DNA from: Euschistus heros
Lineage: Eukaryota > Arthropoda > Insecta > Hemiptera > Pentatomidae
Direction of reading: 5' to 3'
DNA length: 64,000 nucleotides
NCBI GenBank assembly: GCA_003667255.2
Contig: RCWM02000049.1
Span: 1,345,501-1,409,500 of the forward strand
Shown: positions 44,114 to 58,800 of the stretch, piece by piece
How the letters are laid out: the number at the start of each line of letters is the position of its first letter
Numbering within the stretch: position 1 is the first letter of the stretch
The notes under the pieces: model-generated
Told to the model about the DNA's origin: nothing
Seen by the model: only the letters and a program-made list of their open reading frames with translations
The model's database searches: none
Made by a program: the position numbers and the translations under genes

Positions 44114-44600
44114 TTAGGTTGATGAAAAAATAATGCAGGATTTTATTTCCGTTTCATTATTAATTCCAATTGTGTAAACAGAACTAATCCATTATGCTAA
44201 GTTAAACACATCATTTTAAAGCCTATTTATCTCGCTTACTTTCCTATATAATCCTTATTTTACCAGTTCATTCAGTGCCTCCAGACAAAATGACGTCTAG
44301 GAGCGATTTTTGGCAAATTTACTTATATGAGTTTAAACTCGGTCGAAGTGTGCTGCGCAAAAGGCTCGAAATATTAATGAAGTTTGCGGGCCAGGTACCA
44401 TTAATCAATTTACAGTGCAGCGTATTCCGTAGTGGAGGTGGCCGTCCCTCTTCTATTAACAACAACCAGTAAAAGGCAATAGATGAAGCTGACCCCACCA
44501 AAACTAAGCGGAAGAACTGAATGTGAATCAGTCAGCAATCATACGCCATCTCAAGGCAATTCGAAAAACAATCGATGTTTTTACTGAATACCTAAAACCT
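44114..44600 (+). mobile_element. mariner 5' half with terminal repeat
   Basis: TTAGGTTGATGAAAAAATAA immediately follows TA at 44112-44113 and matches mariner terminal inverted repeats (TTAGGTTG.TG.AAAA.TAA). The transposase N-terminus follows. The element is truncated after about 44600 and no right terminus is seen. It is a separate copy from the C-terminal relic at 40.4 kb, which lies upstream in the same orientation. Confidence 0.85.
44275..44580 (+). pseudogene. mariner transposase N-terminal fragment
   Basis: 44275-44472 reads RSDFWQIYLYEFKLGRSVLR, then QVPLINLQCSVFRSGGGRPS before a stop. A shift at about 44475-44520 leads to NQSAIIRHLKAIRKTI. These match the two helix-turn-helix motifs of mariner DNA-binding domains (fEFkLGrsA.eaa, GRPS, vsqsTi.RHLk.iGK) which bind the terminal repeats. 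The catalytic domain is absent. The tail up to 44735 is unrecognised. Confidence 0.85.
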
Positions 44601-44854
44601 GCATTATTTTTGCATCTACCTAATACTAGCATTCCAGGACAGCCCCGAATCAGGCTTTGTCCCACTGCTAATGGGAGGGCAAGCAGGCCCGTAGCAATCC
44701 TAACGCAGCTCTCTCATTCTTGTGCTTTGAAATAACAATACAAAAAAACTTTGAAACGACAATCGGTAATCTTAGAGCTTAATTTTTTTCATATTTTTTT
44801 GACCTACTGAACATGTAGTTTTTAAAATATTAGAGTACCTTAAAACGACTGAAC

Positions 44855-45026
44855 TTTGCAGCAAGTTCACTAAAACGTTTCATTCGAAGAAAGTGTTTTA
44901 TTGTCTAAATGATATTTCATATTTCTCACTTTCTTACGTTAGGATATAAAATATAAATTATCCCTCATTGAGACAACAAAAAACGTTTTCTCCGACTGAA
45001 AAGTTTCAGTGAACTTGGTGCAAAGT
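44855..45026. repeat. Imperfect fold-back, about 170 bp
   Basis: GCAGCAAGTTCACTAAAACG...GAAAGTGTTTTATTG (left) is mirrored by the reverse complement of CAACAAAAAACGTTTTC...TTTCAGTGAACTTGGTGC (right), with arms of about 45 bases at roughly three-quarters identity. It is noncoding. Confidence 0.5.
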
Positions 45027-45091
45027 AAGCACCTCTCCGATGCCTGATTATTAAACAGTCATCTTATAATTAAGCACCTCTCCGATGCCTG
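45026..45091. repeat. Direct 21-bp repeat, 45 bp apart
   Basis: TAAGCACCTCTCCGATGCCT followed by G occurs at 45026-45046 and exactly again at 45071-45091. The second copy could mark a local duplication or the footprint of an insertion. Confidence 0.85.
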
Positions 45092-45094
45092 CAC

Positions 45095-46249
45095 ACCTTT
45101 TCCTTATACGCGTAAAATACCGTGTTTGAAGTTGTATCTTGTTTGGCAGATCTTTTACGCGATATTTTTCCATCATTAGGCGATGAATTTTCAGATATCA
45201 GTATACTTATACTTATTTACTGAAATATTTATGGACTCTCAAGACATTTGCTTAAAAAATTCTAGGCAGGAGTACTGATAAGTTCTAAACGCGTATGTTG
45301 TAGGTCGTGCTATCTATGAGTGGCAGGCGTGGATAAAAAATAAAATAATATTTAAAATTTTGCCCCATGATTTAATTTACTTATGAACCCGACTGAAAAT
45401 TGTTAGCCCCTCTCAAGAAAGGTTCTCTCTTTAGAAAGATATTTTGTTTATTTCTAGAGCAAGCGAAGCGAATTCATGTCGACACCATAATAATAAGTCC
45501 ATTGCATCTATCACATTGAATTAGTGAGACCATCCATTTTAAAGATTGCTCTCATTGAGACAGATCGTTATATTTTCTCGATAAAAGTTAAAAAAAAAAA
45601 AATAGCATACTAATTGTGGAACCACTGAAATTAGTTGAAAGATGTGTAACTGTTATTAAATAAAGAAAAAAGTTCATTGATTCTCTTATTTAGAATAATT
45701 CTAGTTACTCGATAAGGTTATGAAAGGAACACGTTAGTCTTGAGTGGTAAGGAAAATTTTAATTTTAAAATACTCGATTTTACTATCGAGAACGGAGCAT
45801 GCTCTACTGGAAATTTTGAATTATTTTAATTCTTAGTACCATTAATCCTTTCAATGCTTCGAATAACTATTTTAAGATCAAAATCCTGATCCCAATATTC
45901 CGTCACAAACCACTTAGATCTTTCAAATTTCATCTTAATCCTCCTCATTTTCTTTATCCAAAGGCTTAATCCCTAACCCTCCATTTGTCCCTTTAATACT
46001 CCAGAATTGAACCTTTATAGGCCTTGAGACCTTTTGTAATAATGAGCTCTGGTAATAGCCAGCTTTGCCGCCCAAGTCCTTAGCGTCTTTTAGTTTACTA
46101 CTTTAAAATAGATTTTATTTTATTTAGATTAGATTGATTTTTTTTATTGTTTTCCCTTTTATAGTATCCCTACGGAAGTGGGAGTGTATTTGATAATAAT
46201 ACATCACACGCCATGCATAATGCGCAATATATGAGTATAAAAATAGATA

Positions 46250-46250
<1 letters not shown>
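45095..46250. other. Noncoding DNA, possible LINE 3' region
   Basis: No gene. The stretch 45820-46250 is more complex and ends in AAATAGATAAATAA before (TA)n, somewhat like a LINE tail. No readable RT or endonuclease motifs support that. Confidence 0.35.

Positions 46251-46253
<3 letters not shown>

Positions 46254-46313
<60 letters not shown>
46254..46313. repeat. (TA)n microsatellite
   Basis: About 60 bases of TA repeats. Confidence 0.97.
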
Positions 46314-46316
<3 letters not shown>

Positions 46317-46324
46317 CATTTTTT

Positions 46325-46634
46325 TTAATAATTAAAATTGATATAAGTAAATTAATATTATCAATTTTAAGCTCTTAACACCGTATCTTTGTAACCTCTC
46401 ATGTACAATGGTGCTCGCTCTACCTATCGGTCGATTTTTAAAGTTCACTGTTATCCACATATTGTCTCTTTTTTAATAACAAATTAATGGAGAATCTGTA
46501 GATTTTATTATTGCTAAACCTTCCTGAAACTGTAAAGATGGTGTGGGTAAATTTTGGTACACATTGGTTCAGTTGTTTTCGTGGTTAGTGATCACAAACG
46601 AAAAATGGCTTGTCCTTTTATATATTAGTATAGA
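46325..46634 (-). mobile_element. Helitron 5' part with canonical end
   Basis: Minus strand from 46634: TCTATACTAATATATAAAAG after A, then GGACAAGCCATTTTTCG, GATCACTAACCACGAAAAC, CCAAAATTTACCCACACC and GGTAGAGCGAGCACCATTG. The 3' half is missing and is replaced by (TA)n DNA. This is the cleanest 5' terminus of the family in the window. Confidence 0.82.
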
Positions 46635-46639
46635 TTAAG

Positions 46640-46992
<353 letters not shown>

Positions 46993-47017
46993 TATGTATA
47001 TGTATATGAATAATTTT

Positions 47018-47520
47018 TTTGACTGTTAAATGTTTATTAAGGTTCTTGAGGTTCAGTCAATAAAAAAAAACAACTATTTTGGCGACGTTTCGAGACTATA
47101 TTGTTATCATAATCATGATGCCCTACAGTGAAAAAACAGGTTACAATAAAATTATATAAGTTATACAAGTTATTTCAAAACATAATGTAAGCTACAATAT
47201 AAATATATAACAATATGCGTTAGAATCATAATATAATTACAGAATAACTAAATTCTAACAATTGTAGTACACAACTGACATAGGGAATTTTTGAAAAACA
47301 GTTACAAGATTTATGGAGGATTTCCCAAGATGCAGGTACAAAAATATTTCGGTGTAATATACGAATAAATATATAAATGATTTGTATGATTTATATTAAT
47401 GTAAATGTATATTATTAGTCTGAATGCCTTAAATTGGAATGGCAGGTGTTGATATTTAGAACGTCTGAATTTTTGTTTATTGCGTGGTTTTTCTATGGTT
47501 ATCACTTCTTTAATATTTCT
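47018..47520 (-). mobile_element. Penelope-like element, family B copy 2
   Basis: Matches 8625-9200 and continues past the TTAA site that is occupied at 9.2 kb. Minus strand: an ACGCAATAAACAAAAATTCA region (INKNSDVLN-like end of an endonuclease domain), the 3' UTR, the hammerhead-like block (47116-47084) and a terminus near a TG/TA microsatellite. At about 47540 it joins an inverted partial copy. Confidence 0.65.
47084..47116 (-). ncRNA. Hammerhead-like motif, family B copy 2
   Basis: Minus strand: ATGATTA, T, GATA-ACAATATAG-TCTC (stem weakened by one change against copy 1), GAAACG. See the family B copy 1 entry for limits. Confidence 0.28.
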
Positions 47521-47625
47521 TTTAAAATTGAAATTAATTTAAAACCATGAGCAAAATAATTTTAAAATAAATGATAACCATAGTAAAAATTAAAAATCGC
47601 GCAATTAACAAAAAATCATTTAAGT
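47521..47625 (+). repeat. Inverted PLE family B fragment
   Basis: GATAACCATAG, AAAAATCGCGCAATTAAC and AAAAAATCATTT repeat, in reverse orientation, the 47468-47505 part of copy 2. The two fragments form a divergent inverted junction with its centre near 47540. Confidence 0.7.
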
Positions 47626-47629
47626 AATT

Positions 47630-49325
47630 TTACTGTTTCGTTGCTGCAATCAATATTTTTAATGCTGTTATATATGTACTTTTAATTCAGGATATGAAAA
47701 AGTAATGAAGAACTCACATTTCATATTTATATACCTACATTATTTTAGACATCAAATTTTACAAAATTTAAACTCATTAAATATTTTGAAGAATGTGATG
47801 TGAAAACACCCACCCATTGGTGGGTTATCAGATGAGGGTTCCATATGAAAGGTCACGGACGAACAGATTTTGTGGGCGTGAGAGCATTGTGAAAAGATGG
47901 GTGTCTATTCTTGGCTGAATCAGCATTAGGGGGATGTATAGATCTATGTAAGTCATTTTTTGTATGTATCTTTAATTTGATGGCTTTGTTCAACTTCATA
48001 GCTGAATTTATATATTCTTTATAATAATTATTATTTTGTAATAGATATTAATATAACATATTAAATCGTGTTTAAGAAACAATAAAATTTCTGCATTACA
48101 TGAACAAGTTTCAAATAACGGATAAAAAATAATAAATAACCATAATTTATTACTTATTTGAAATTAGTAAAAATCCTTATTTTTCCGTTAGTTCGATAAA
48201 GATTTTTTTTTTTTTTGTTTTAAATAATTATTTTTATTATTCTTTATTAGGTGATTAATTATGTTTGATCCGATAAATATTCAGTTCGTTTTATCAAAAA
48301 ATTCAGAAGTTATTGTAAATATTTAAGTTCGCTAAACTTTATTTTATTATAATTTTCATCGCCAGAAAAATCTATTTGAAAATTAGTTAACAAATCGAAA
48401 TAACAACTAGATATTTAATTTAGATTGGATCCTTGCATTATAAGTTCTTAAAGTCGTTAACACCAAATAGGTAACATATTTGAATTCCACCTTGAAACTT
48501 TTAACCATTGTTTTTGCATACCAATAAACTATAATGCTGTTTCCAAAAATTTATTATTTCTTTATAAACTTTAGTTTACAAGTCTTGAATCTCAAATTTA
48601 TTGCTTAAGAATCTACTTACATAATAAAAACTATGGATTTGCATGGCGTAATATTGTGACTACATAAATAATTCATGATTACTGAAAAGAGAATACTTTT
48701 AATTACAAATTTTCGAATTAAGGACGAATAATCGCATAACGAATTGTCGAATAAAAAATAAATCGTATAACGGATAAATATTATTCCTTACTTTCTTTTT
48801 GGAATAAAAATGTATTCGAATAATTGGGTAGTATTCCGTGATGTGAAGGGGTGGCTTTGTAATGTTAGTACTTTAGTAATATATTATCTCCGCAAATTGG
48901 AATATTTGTTATTACAAATTCTCGATTAAATAACGAATAAAATTATTTTTTTAAATTCTTATCTCAACAATAATCATATGCCTTTATTAAATACCGAAAT
49001 GACACAAATTAATAGTATCGAAAATAATAGAAATCCTATGTCGCCTGTTGGTGTAATAGTTGTTTTTAAGGACACCTGAGGTTTGTTTCAGCCAAATGAC
49101 CGTCCTGAAGTTTGTTCCCCTATGTTAGTTCCCTTCGTGTGACAACAAGGACATATTGGCCTGTTTTTCATTTCGTTGCTAAAAAAATCTGTTTGTCCTC
49201 CGGTGTGCGGTGGAAGAGAATTTATAGTGGAAATTTAGATGGAAGGGTAAACAGCAGTAACGAATGGTTCATGAGATCAAATAATCCATATAAATAGTTT
49301 ATATTAAAAATGATATTTGTATTGA
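47630..49325. other. AT-rich noncoding DNA
   Basis: No gene. A hairpin ACCCACC-CATT-GGTGGGT is at about 47810-47827. Two related ATTACAAATT.TCGA.TAA...CGAATAA blocks (48698-48731 and 48912-48943) are diverged direct repeats about 215 bases apart. Confidence 0.5.
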
Positions 49326-49329
49326 TTAA

Positions 49330-49905
49330 TTTTTGTTGACATGCTTATGTACTTTCGCTGAATGTATATAGTTATCTTGTGTAACGTTTTTGTCACATTA
49401 AAAAATGTAATATTTTGAAATGCTCTCAATCTTGGTATTACTGGGATCGCGAATTTGACTATGGTTTCCTAATCAGAAATGGAGAATATTTTTTGTTAGT
49501 ATGACATTTGTCGTTGAGACCTGTTTAGGAGCCATATTGTTTTAAATGAAAAAATAAAAAAGTTTTGCCTAAATTTCTTAAGTTCTGGAGCTTTTTTAAG
49601 ACACAATCTAGCTCTGTTGGTATTACTCGGATCGAAAATTGGACGACAGTTTCCTGATAAAACATTTAATGGAGAATATTTTTAAGCTATATAACTTTTT
49701 TCGCTAGGGCCTACTATCTAATGTAAATAGAAAATGTAGCATTTTTTTTTAGTCCTGGGGCTTCTTTTACATGCTCTAGTTCTGTGGTGCTTTCTGATCA
49801 AAAATTTGCCGACTGATACATTATCGGAAGCATTCGATATGAAAACAGTTGATTATAGATAGAAATATCTACGGTCTGTTGTTTTCCCCAGTCAGTGAGA
49901 ATTCG
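49330..49905 (+). repeat. Satellite-like repeat, locus 2
   Basis: Three successive diverged units, each with GGATCG.AAATTTG or GATCAAAAATTTGCCGAC, TTCCTGAT, a GACCTGTTTAGGAG or GGGCCTAC block, and TTCTGGRGCTT...CTCTAGCTCTGTTGGT or its variant. The junctions are at about 49600 and 49775. Shared with 31.49-31.96 kb. Coding potential is not evident. Confidence 0.65.
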
Positions 49906-49909
49906 AGTT

Positions 49910-50525
49910 TTTCATATGCTGATTATGGTGACTATGCGTCACCATACTGAAAAAATTAAAGTTTCTTCTTTTCGTGATATAATCGGTTATTGATATTTAT
50001 TAAAAGAAATTATGCGATATTACGATACCTAAATTCTAAATTACTATTTTCATTTTATTACTGGGTAAACTATTCTTGGCAATATGATATTGTTATAAGG
50101 ATAACATGTGAATTGCAGGGCCTCTATAAGGTTAGGTTAGGGGTGTCTCACCAAGTAATGAGGTTAAACTGTTAGTTTGAGTTTGATAAGTGATCGTTCT
50201 TGAAGGGCTGTTAAATATATTAAGTAGAAAGTTTTTGTTTTAAGCTATTAACCTAAGGTGGAGTATTAGGGGTAATTATAATACGTATAAATATTTAGGA
50301 AGTTTACTTAATTTAATTAAACTTAATCATATCGATTTGGCATAATTAACTGATGATGTTCATTAAACTCTTAATTTTAATCATCATTAATCTATCATAA
50401 TTTTAATAGTTACTATTTTTTTGCGGTCTGTGGCGTATTTATTCATTGATGCTATATCTTTATAATTTTGTTTTCAGGTTATAATGATGATTGAGTATAT
50501 TTAATGATTTAGATATGAGTTTTAA
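49910..50525. other. AT-rich noncoding DNA
   Basis: No gene. A GGTTAGGTTAGGGG stretch at 50129-50143 resembles two telomere units. Confidence 0.5.
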
Positions 50526-51187
50526 TCAACACTATTATATAAAAGGACAAGCCATTTTTCGTTTATGATCACAAACCGCGCCAACTACTGAGCTAATCTA
50601 TACCAAATTTTAACCGTATCATCTTTATAGTTCCAGGAAGGTTTAGTTATGATAAAATATACTGGTTATAAATTAATTTGTTTTTAAAAAGCAATAATAT
50701 GCTAATAACAGGGAACCTAAAAATAGACTGATAGGTAGAGCGAGCACCATTGTACATGAGAGGTTACAAAGATACGGTGTTCAGAGCCTAAAATTGATAA
50801 TAAAATTTACATATAATAAATCACATTAAAAAAAGAATTTAATATTTGGAAAATTGGTATGTAGTTGGCACCATTCCGCAGTAGAGTTTATAATAGTAAA
50901 TCTACCGAACCCATCTGTACGAAATTTTAACTATATCATCCTCATAGTTTGCTATCCTAGGAAGGTTTAGCGATAGTGCAATTTATAATAATAAAATTGA
51001 ACTGCACAATGTTAAGTCGCAGAAACGAGGTTTGTCACACATATACGTTTTTTTGGTTAGAAATTAAAATTTCACCAGATGAAATCAATATATCTCTGCC
51101 AAATAAAAATGAGCACCTATTAAAAATATCGATCATTAGCTTTTTGATATTGTGTGTAAAAATATGATCCAAAGGCCTTTAATTGTA

Positions 51188-51270
51188 AGCACTGATAATG
51201 CTGTTTATTATCCATATGAGAATTTCTTAATAGTCTCTGCCCATCTGGATTACCAACTCATATATCAAAA
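51188..51270 (+). pseudogene. Helitron helicase block, frameshifted
   Basis: Reads STDNAVYYPYE then, after a shift, FLNSL-like and PSGLPTHI-like residues. The same block as 6771-6845 and 40938-41063, with small indels. The Jockey insertion follows directly. Confidence 0.75.
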
Positions 51271-51274
51271 TTAA

Positions 51275-51650
51275 AAATGGTACGTATGGTCCCATGGTAC
51301 GTTAGCAACAATACGTTACATATTGACCTACGCATACCAATAGTTAAAGAACAAATACAAACCTACTACAAACGATTCCACAAAAAATTACATGGACATC
51401 CTAATATACTAATAAACGACATGACCACAACACATATTTCCGACAACCCACAGATAAGACTAAAATAAAAAGGAGCTGGCTGAGAGACCTCCTAGACTAA
51501 AATAAAGACTGAAAGTGCTGCTGGGTTCTGCTCCCCCTCATGCCTTTCAGACCATTTAAATTCTTATAGCAAATTCACTTGTCAAATTTCAATTGACTAG
51601 TGTGAATAAATATATAAAGTCAAAATAATAAATAATAAAAAAAAAAAATT
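51275..51650 (+). mobile_element. Jockey-type LINE, second family, 5'-truncated
   Basis: The frame 51277-51467 reads MVPWYVSNNTLHIDLRIPIV, KEQIQTYYKRFHKKLHGHPN and TTHISDNPQIRLK. This is the post-RT region of Jockey LINEs (NAPWYV.N..IH.DL.IP.V) but clearly distinct from the other three copies. A 3' UTR and A-rich tail end near 51649. It is inserted in the Helitron right after its helicase block. Confidence 0.85.
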
Positions 51651-51879
51651 GGGCGTTCAATTATTTTAATTTAAAATTTACATAATCTTCAAACACCTAA
51701 TCAGTGCAATTTTTACCAGGTTAGAAATTACTATTATGCGTCAAAATATTGAAGAAATAATTCTCCATTGCATACTACGATTCAATATTTATATCCATAA
51801 ACAAATGCATTAATTAGGTAAAATTATGTAATTTCTTTACTTATGAGAGCGGACGAAGCCGCGGCGGGGATGCTAATTA

Positions 51880-54170
<2,291 letters not shown>

Positions 54171-54179
54171 TATAAGACT

Positions 54180-54670
54180 AAAACGACAGGAAACTGCTCG
54201 TCGTTTTTGGACATCTTCAACATTTACTAGACAGACGTTCAAACCTACGATTAATTACAAAAGGCTCATTTACATGACAGTTATCAGATCTATTTGGACA
54301 TATGGATTTGGAGTTTGGGGCTCCACTTGGAAGCATTCAATTTATTTCGTATCCAATCCTTGCTATCTAAAATCCTTTGAAAAATCCTTCATGCTGCTTA
54401 CTTTGTCACAAACATCCATAAAGACCTTGGTGTTCCATTCTAATCTTCTAGTCTCTCCACTTCTTTCCCATCTATTCCCGATAATCCACCGAGGCGTCTG
54501 AAAAGATGGCCGCGAGACCGTCTTATATAGATTTTTTTTTCTTTTTATTGAAGTGCTACTAGTGAGTGGTTCTTGAAATGTTATTGACAAGTCATTGTAA
54601 TAATTTCTTCAAATTTACTTATTGTACATATAGGTATACAGTTATAAATATAAATAAATAGTATAACAAA
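54180..54670 (+). mobile_element. Jockey-type LINE, 5'-truncated copy 2
   Basis: Reads HLLDRRSNLRLITK, then in a shifted frame LIYMTVIRSIWTYGFGVWGS (family LIY.T.IRPILTYG..LWG), followed by the IQSL..KIL and PDNPPRRLK blocks with several indels. It extends further upstream into the RT thumb region than the copy at 1.05 kb. It ends in an AAATATAAATAAATA tail. Degenerate. Confidence 0.82.
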
Positions 54671-54679
54671 AACAAATGT

Positions 54680-55055
54680 TCTTATGAGGCGGTCCGGATA
54701 CGAAGGGGAACTCAAGAAAACTGTATAACTTGACGCTGAGTTCGCCGTTCGTATTCGTAACCCTACTGCTTATTTCAGTTAGTTTCTCAGCGTTAAACAC
54801 TGGTTTTACATAGGAAAGAAGGTGAATTCGAAAAGGAAATCGTACCAGCCTGAACTACAACGCTGTAGAAACATTTAAAAAAAAAAAATCTTTTTATTCA
54901 TGTTAGAGTTCGCCCTTCGTTTGATTTTAAAATTAATAATAAAAAAATAATAATTATATTATTTCTTGGAAAAAAATAATTATCGCTTTCAGTCGCTATC
55001 TTCTATTAATCCGACTTATCTGACTATTTAATCCTGAAATGTGGAAACATCGACG
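54680..55055. other. Noncoding DNA
   Basis: Nothing recognised. Confidence 0.5.
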
Positions 55056-55059
55056 GGAA

Positions 55060-55830
55060 AATAAACAATTCAAAATAATGGAATATTATTTGACATTGCA
55101 AGCTGACCATGTCAGTTTAACAGGTGTCGATACAGTAGGTAAAGATGAATAAAACAGATTCATGTCGATGAATATTATTTTGCCTTTATACACACCTGTC
55201 ATTTCTCTCATACGTTGCTTAACCGCGTTGATGACCCACATTGTTCGACGGAACTGTTACAAAAATAAACCAAACAATGAGAGGTATGTTTTATTCACCT
55301 TTAGTGTGAAGTCAAACATACTTTGAATAATGGAGTGTGTGTTTTATTCAAGCATATCGATCGTCGACAATCGTATCTGTATTTATAATCCAGTGTCAAT
55401 CATTGGTGCAGTTATCCCCCCTCCCTCCTGTCTCTGCTTAAACCATTCTGGTTTAAATTAAACTGATTAACTCTTGTTTTAACCAAATAGTCATTGCCTT
55501 AATTTTTATCTGATTAGGGTAGGTAATATCATGTTTTTTTTCTTTTTCCCCCGTTATAAAAGTGATTGTAAAGTGGCCATCAGCTTTTATCGTGTCCCCC
55601 TCCAGAACTAGGAGTGCAATTACACTAATTGATGGGGCTGTTGATTAGTGTAGAACATGGCGTCCTGTAACTGTTCTGCGCTGTAGCAGGTAATATAGAC
55701 CCACCAGGACCCATTTACTAATTACAGAACCAATGGGTTGTCCATTTGTGTTGTGGTTTTAGCTCTGTCGAATTGGGTTCGCTCTGTGGTCAAGGGTGTA
55801 TTGCCTATTGTACTCTACAGTAACTGATTG
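55060..55830. other. Complex unique stretch, possible conserved noncoding DNA
   Basis: Low in homopolymers and repeats, with balanced composition and homeodomain-type cores such as CACTAATTGATGG and TTGATTAGTG around 55628-55650. No open frame or transposon signature. Regulatory function is inference. Confidence 0.25.
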
Positions 55831-55834
55831 AAAT

Positions 55835-58800
55835 TGGAGGGAGAATTGCCATCTTAATTAAGATCATATTCTAGTATGATGTACATGTACATAAAAACAA
55901 CTGTACATACGTTAAATATACATATTATTTGTATAGAAAATATTCTCTGATGTCGGTACCCTTTAAATGTAGCTTGTTGGGTCTAAGATTCTACAGCAGT
56001 GCTATGAATGTTTTTTTTTTTATGCTCATATTATGTTACATGTATTGTAATATATAGTGAAGTTTTCAAAAACGTAAGACAAGAAATCAAACGTTGGTAC
56101 TCACCTTAGGATATCTAACAGATATCTGAAATATATCCATCTTAGAAAGGGGAAGGGGGTAGGTAAGTTAAATTTTGGGGGTTTACTATGGGATTTCCCC
56201 TACATCTCATTGGATTTTTTCTTTCCTATTGGAAACAAATTTAACGATTTAGTTCCTTTATTTACTTATAGTTTATGGGATGGTAACTGAAACAACCTTT
56301 ACGCCCGAATTTCCCTTCAGTTGTTTACTCCTTGTTTTGGCGCTAATTAGTTCTTACTTAATTTTTAATCCTCTATTAAAAATTATGTTTTGGCGCTAAT
56401 TAGTTCTTACTTAATTTTTAATCATCTATCCTAACAACATTTTAATTATCGTTCATTAAAAATTCTATGAATACTTAATTTTTTCTTTCCCTAAATTATA
56501 AGGAAATTTATGAATTCCTAATAATCTGTAAGAAGTATTTAATCTATTTATTGATAAATATTTAGTCCCTGTGTGTTATTAAAAAAAATAGTGATAGAAT
56601 AATTATTCACTGTCAAATATTTAATTGAGATAAATATACCTTATCTCCTAAACTTTTAATGGACCATTATATAATTTTCTATTTTTTTATAATTACTCCG
56701 GATATTATTTTTTGTAATTATTATAAGACCTCATGCTGAGCCAGTTTGCAAATCAAGTATAAGGGTAGTTTCATTATTACAGAAAGGACCGAATCAGGTG
56801 GTTGGTTAGTGATGTTATTGTCAAAGTTTCCCTCCATATACCCTCCAAATAGCCTGGTCATAATCCTTTCGGCTACTATATGGAAACAATATCCCTTTAT
56901 TGCAGCGACCGCATAATCATCATTACCTAATAAATTGTCCCTACTTTTTAATACATAAAAAATGTTTAATTTAAAATATCATTGTTACTGTTTGAGAAGT
57001 ACTTTCTTTTTTAAATTTTAAATTTGATTTTTCAGTGGTTAAGGACGATTTAAAAAAAAAAAAAAATTTTCTTTTGCTGCTTTCTTTCTTCATAAATAAT
57101 AATCTAAGTTGTTTTTTGGTTTTAAAAAACTCTATTTATAATTATGGATTATTTTAAGTAACTTAATATGCTTTCCTTATTTGTATCCTAGCCTAGGACA
57201 ATAACTAAGACCTTATTTAGTTTTAGCTTGATAGTTTTCCTCTAAACTTTACACTCATATTATTGTTGTAATTACTATTCAATTATTATTATACAAATAA
57301 TTTGGTACCGTTTATTATTATTATATTATAAAATGGTTTTAGTTAGGATGATTTAAGTAAGGATAAAAATAAATTTGGTTTGAAATATGATGATATTTAA
57401 TTTTAGGCAATTAATTTTTTTTTCCTTTTTTAAAAATAATACCCAGCAATCAAAGCAATCTGTCCCATTTAAAAGCAATTAGTAACTTTGCATTTACTTC
57501 TTATGTACTAGGAAAAGTAGTAATAAAATTGATTAAAATTGTGATACAATAATATAATATTCATATGTTTTATCTATTTATTGAAATTTAAAACTGTATA
57601 AAATACAAAAAATAATACTAATAATGATGATAGATTTAAAATAAAAATGAATTTATACTATAAAAACAGTAATAAAAATAAAATTAATGATAAAATAAGA
57701 AGAAAAATAAAACAAAAATCGAATTTATTCACACCTATTTACACTCAGGCTATTGGCCTCACAGCATCTTTTCCCACTTGGGTGGCAATTAAACAGAAAT
57801 ATTGTTGTCATATAATTAAATCAAATAAAAAAAATCTTTTCAACAAGTCATTTTTTTACATTTTATTTAATTTACATTCATCGTTTATATTACATTCCTT
57901 TTTTTATAGTTGTAAATTCTCGTTATTATTTTAAAAATGAATGTTTTAATGTAGTGAATTCAGGGAATGTTATTATTTTCTAATAATAATTTGTTGTTTT
58001 TTTTTTCTTATGTCGATTTATATCTATTTATATGTCCAGAAATTTAAATATAGTCGTTTGAAAAAATATATTAAACTACTTTGCTTCTAGGAAGGGCGTG
58101 GGTTACAGAATATATTTTTTTAGTTTTTTTACCTACTAACTTATATTTTATACCAACTATCTATAATACTATTTCTTATACTCCAAATCAGTGACAAGCA
58201 ATGATGATTCCGTTTGTTAGTTGATTCATATTATCTTTATTTTATTTCTTAACCTATTTCCTTTATCTCTAAGTGCTCGTTAAATTCTGATTAGGTCATC
58301 ATATTTTTATAGTTCTTCTTTTGAAATGTCGATTGCTGTAGCATTCACATGGTTCTATTGAATCGCCTTTGTTAATTGCTCTTCTGCCCCCAAGTTTGCT
58401 ATCATTGGATTTACTTCTTATTGAGTTAGAACAGAAAACCGTTTCCTTGGGTCAGTTCAAAAGGGAGAGACTTCCGCTATCTCTCCCAGCGCTGGCAAAG
58501 TTACTTGGAAATCGATGGAAGTTCTGAATCAGATACGTGGGACATTAGGGCTTACTGAAATTGGTTAACTCATGGTGAGGTTGTAATCAACGGCGCTGTT
58601 AGTGACAACTGTTAATGTCATTTCCTTTTGTTTTAATTTGTATTGTTTTATTAATGCATATATTTGTAGTAGTACATTATACCCTTGAAAACGGTTTAAC
58701 TATTATCCTTCAAAGCAGGATTTTCAATATCTGCGTTATGAAAAATTAATCAAGTTGCTCTTCTTAGTAAGACGATTGATTTTGGTGCAAATGCTGTTTT

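Larger units (their letters stand above)
50526..51876 (+). mobile_element. Helitron, both termini present, Jockey inside
   Basis: The 5' end is TCAACACTATTATATAAAAG after A (50526). The 3' end is GGGGATGCTAA before T (51876), preceded by the hairpin GCGG-ACGAAG-CCGC (51850-51863). This fits the Helitron rule TC...CTRR in an A/T site. The order of internal blocks is that seen in the other copies, including a helicase relic at 51188. A Jockey fragment (51275-51650) interrupts it. It is the best reference copy in the window. Confidence 0.9.
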
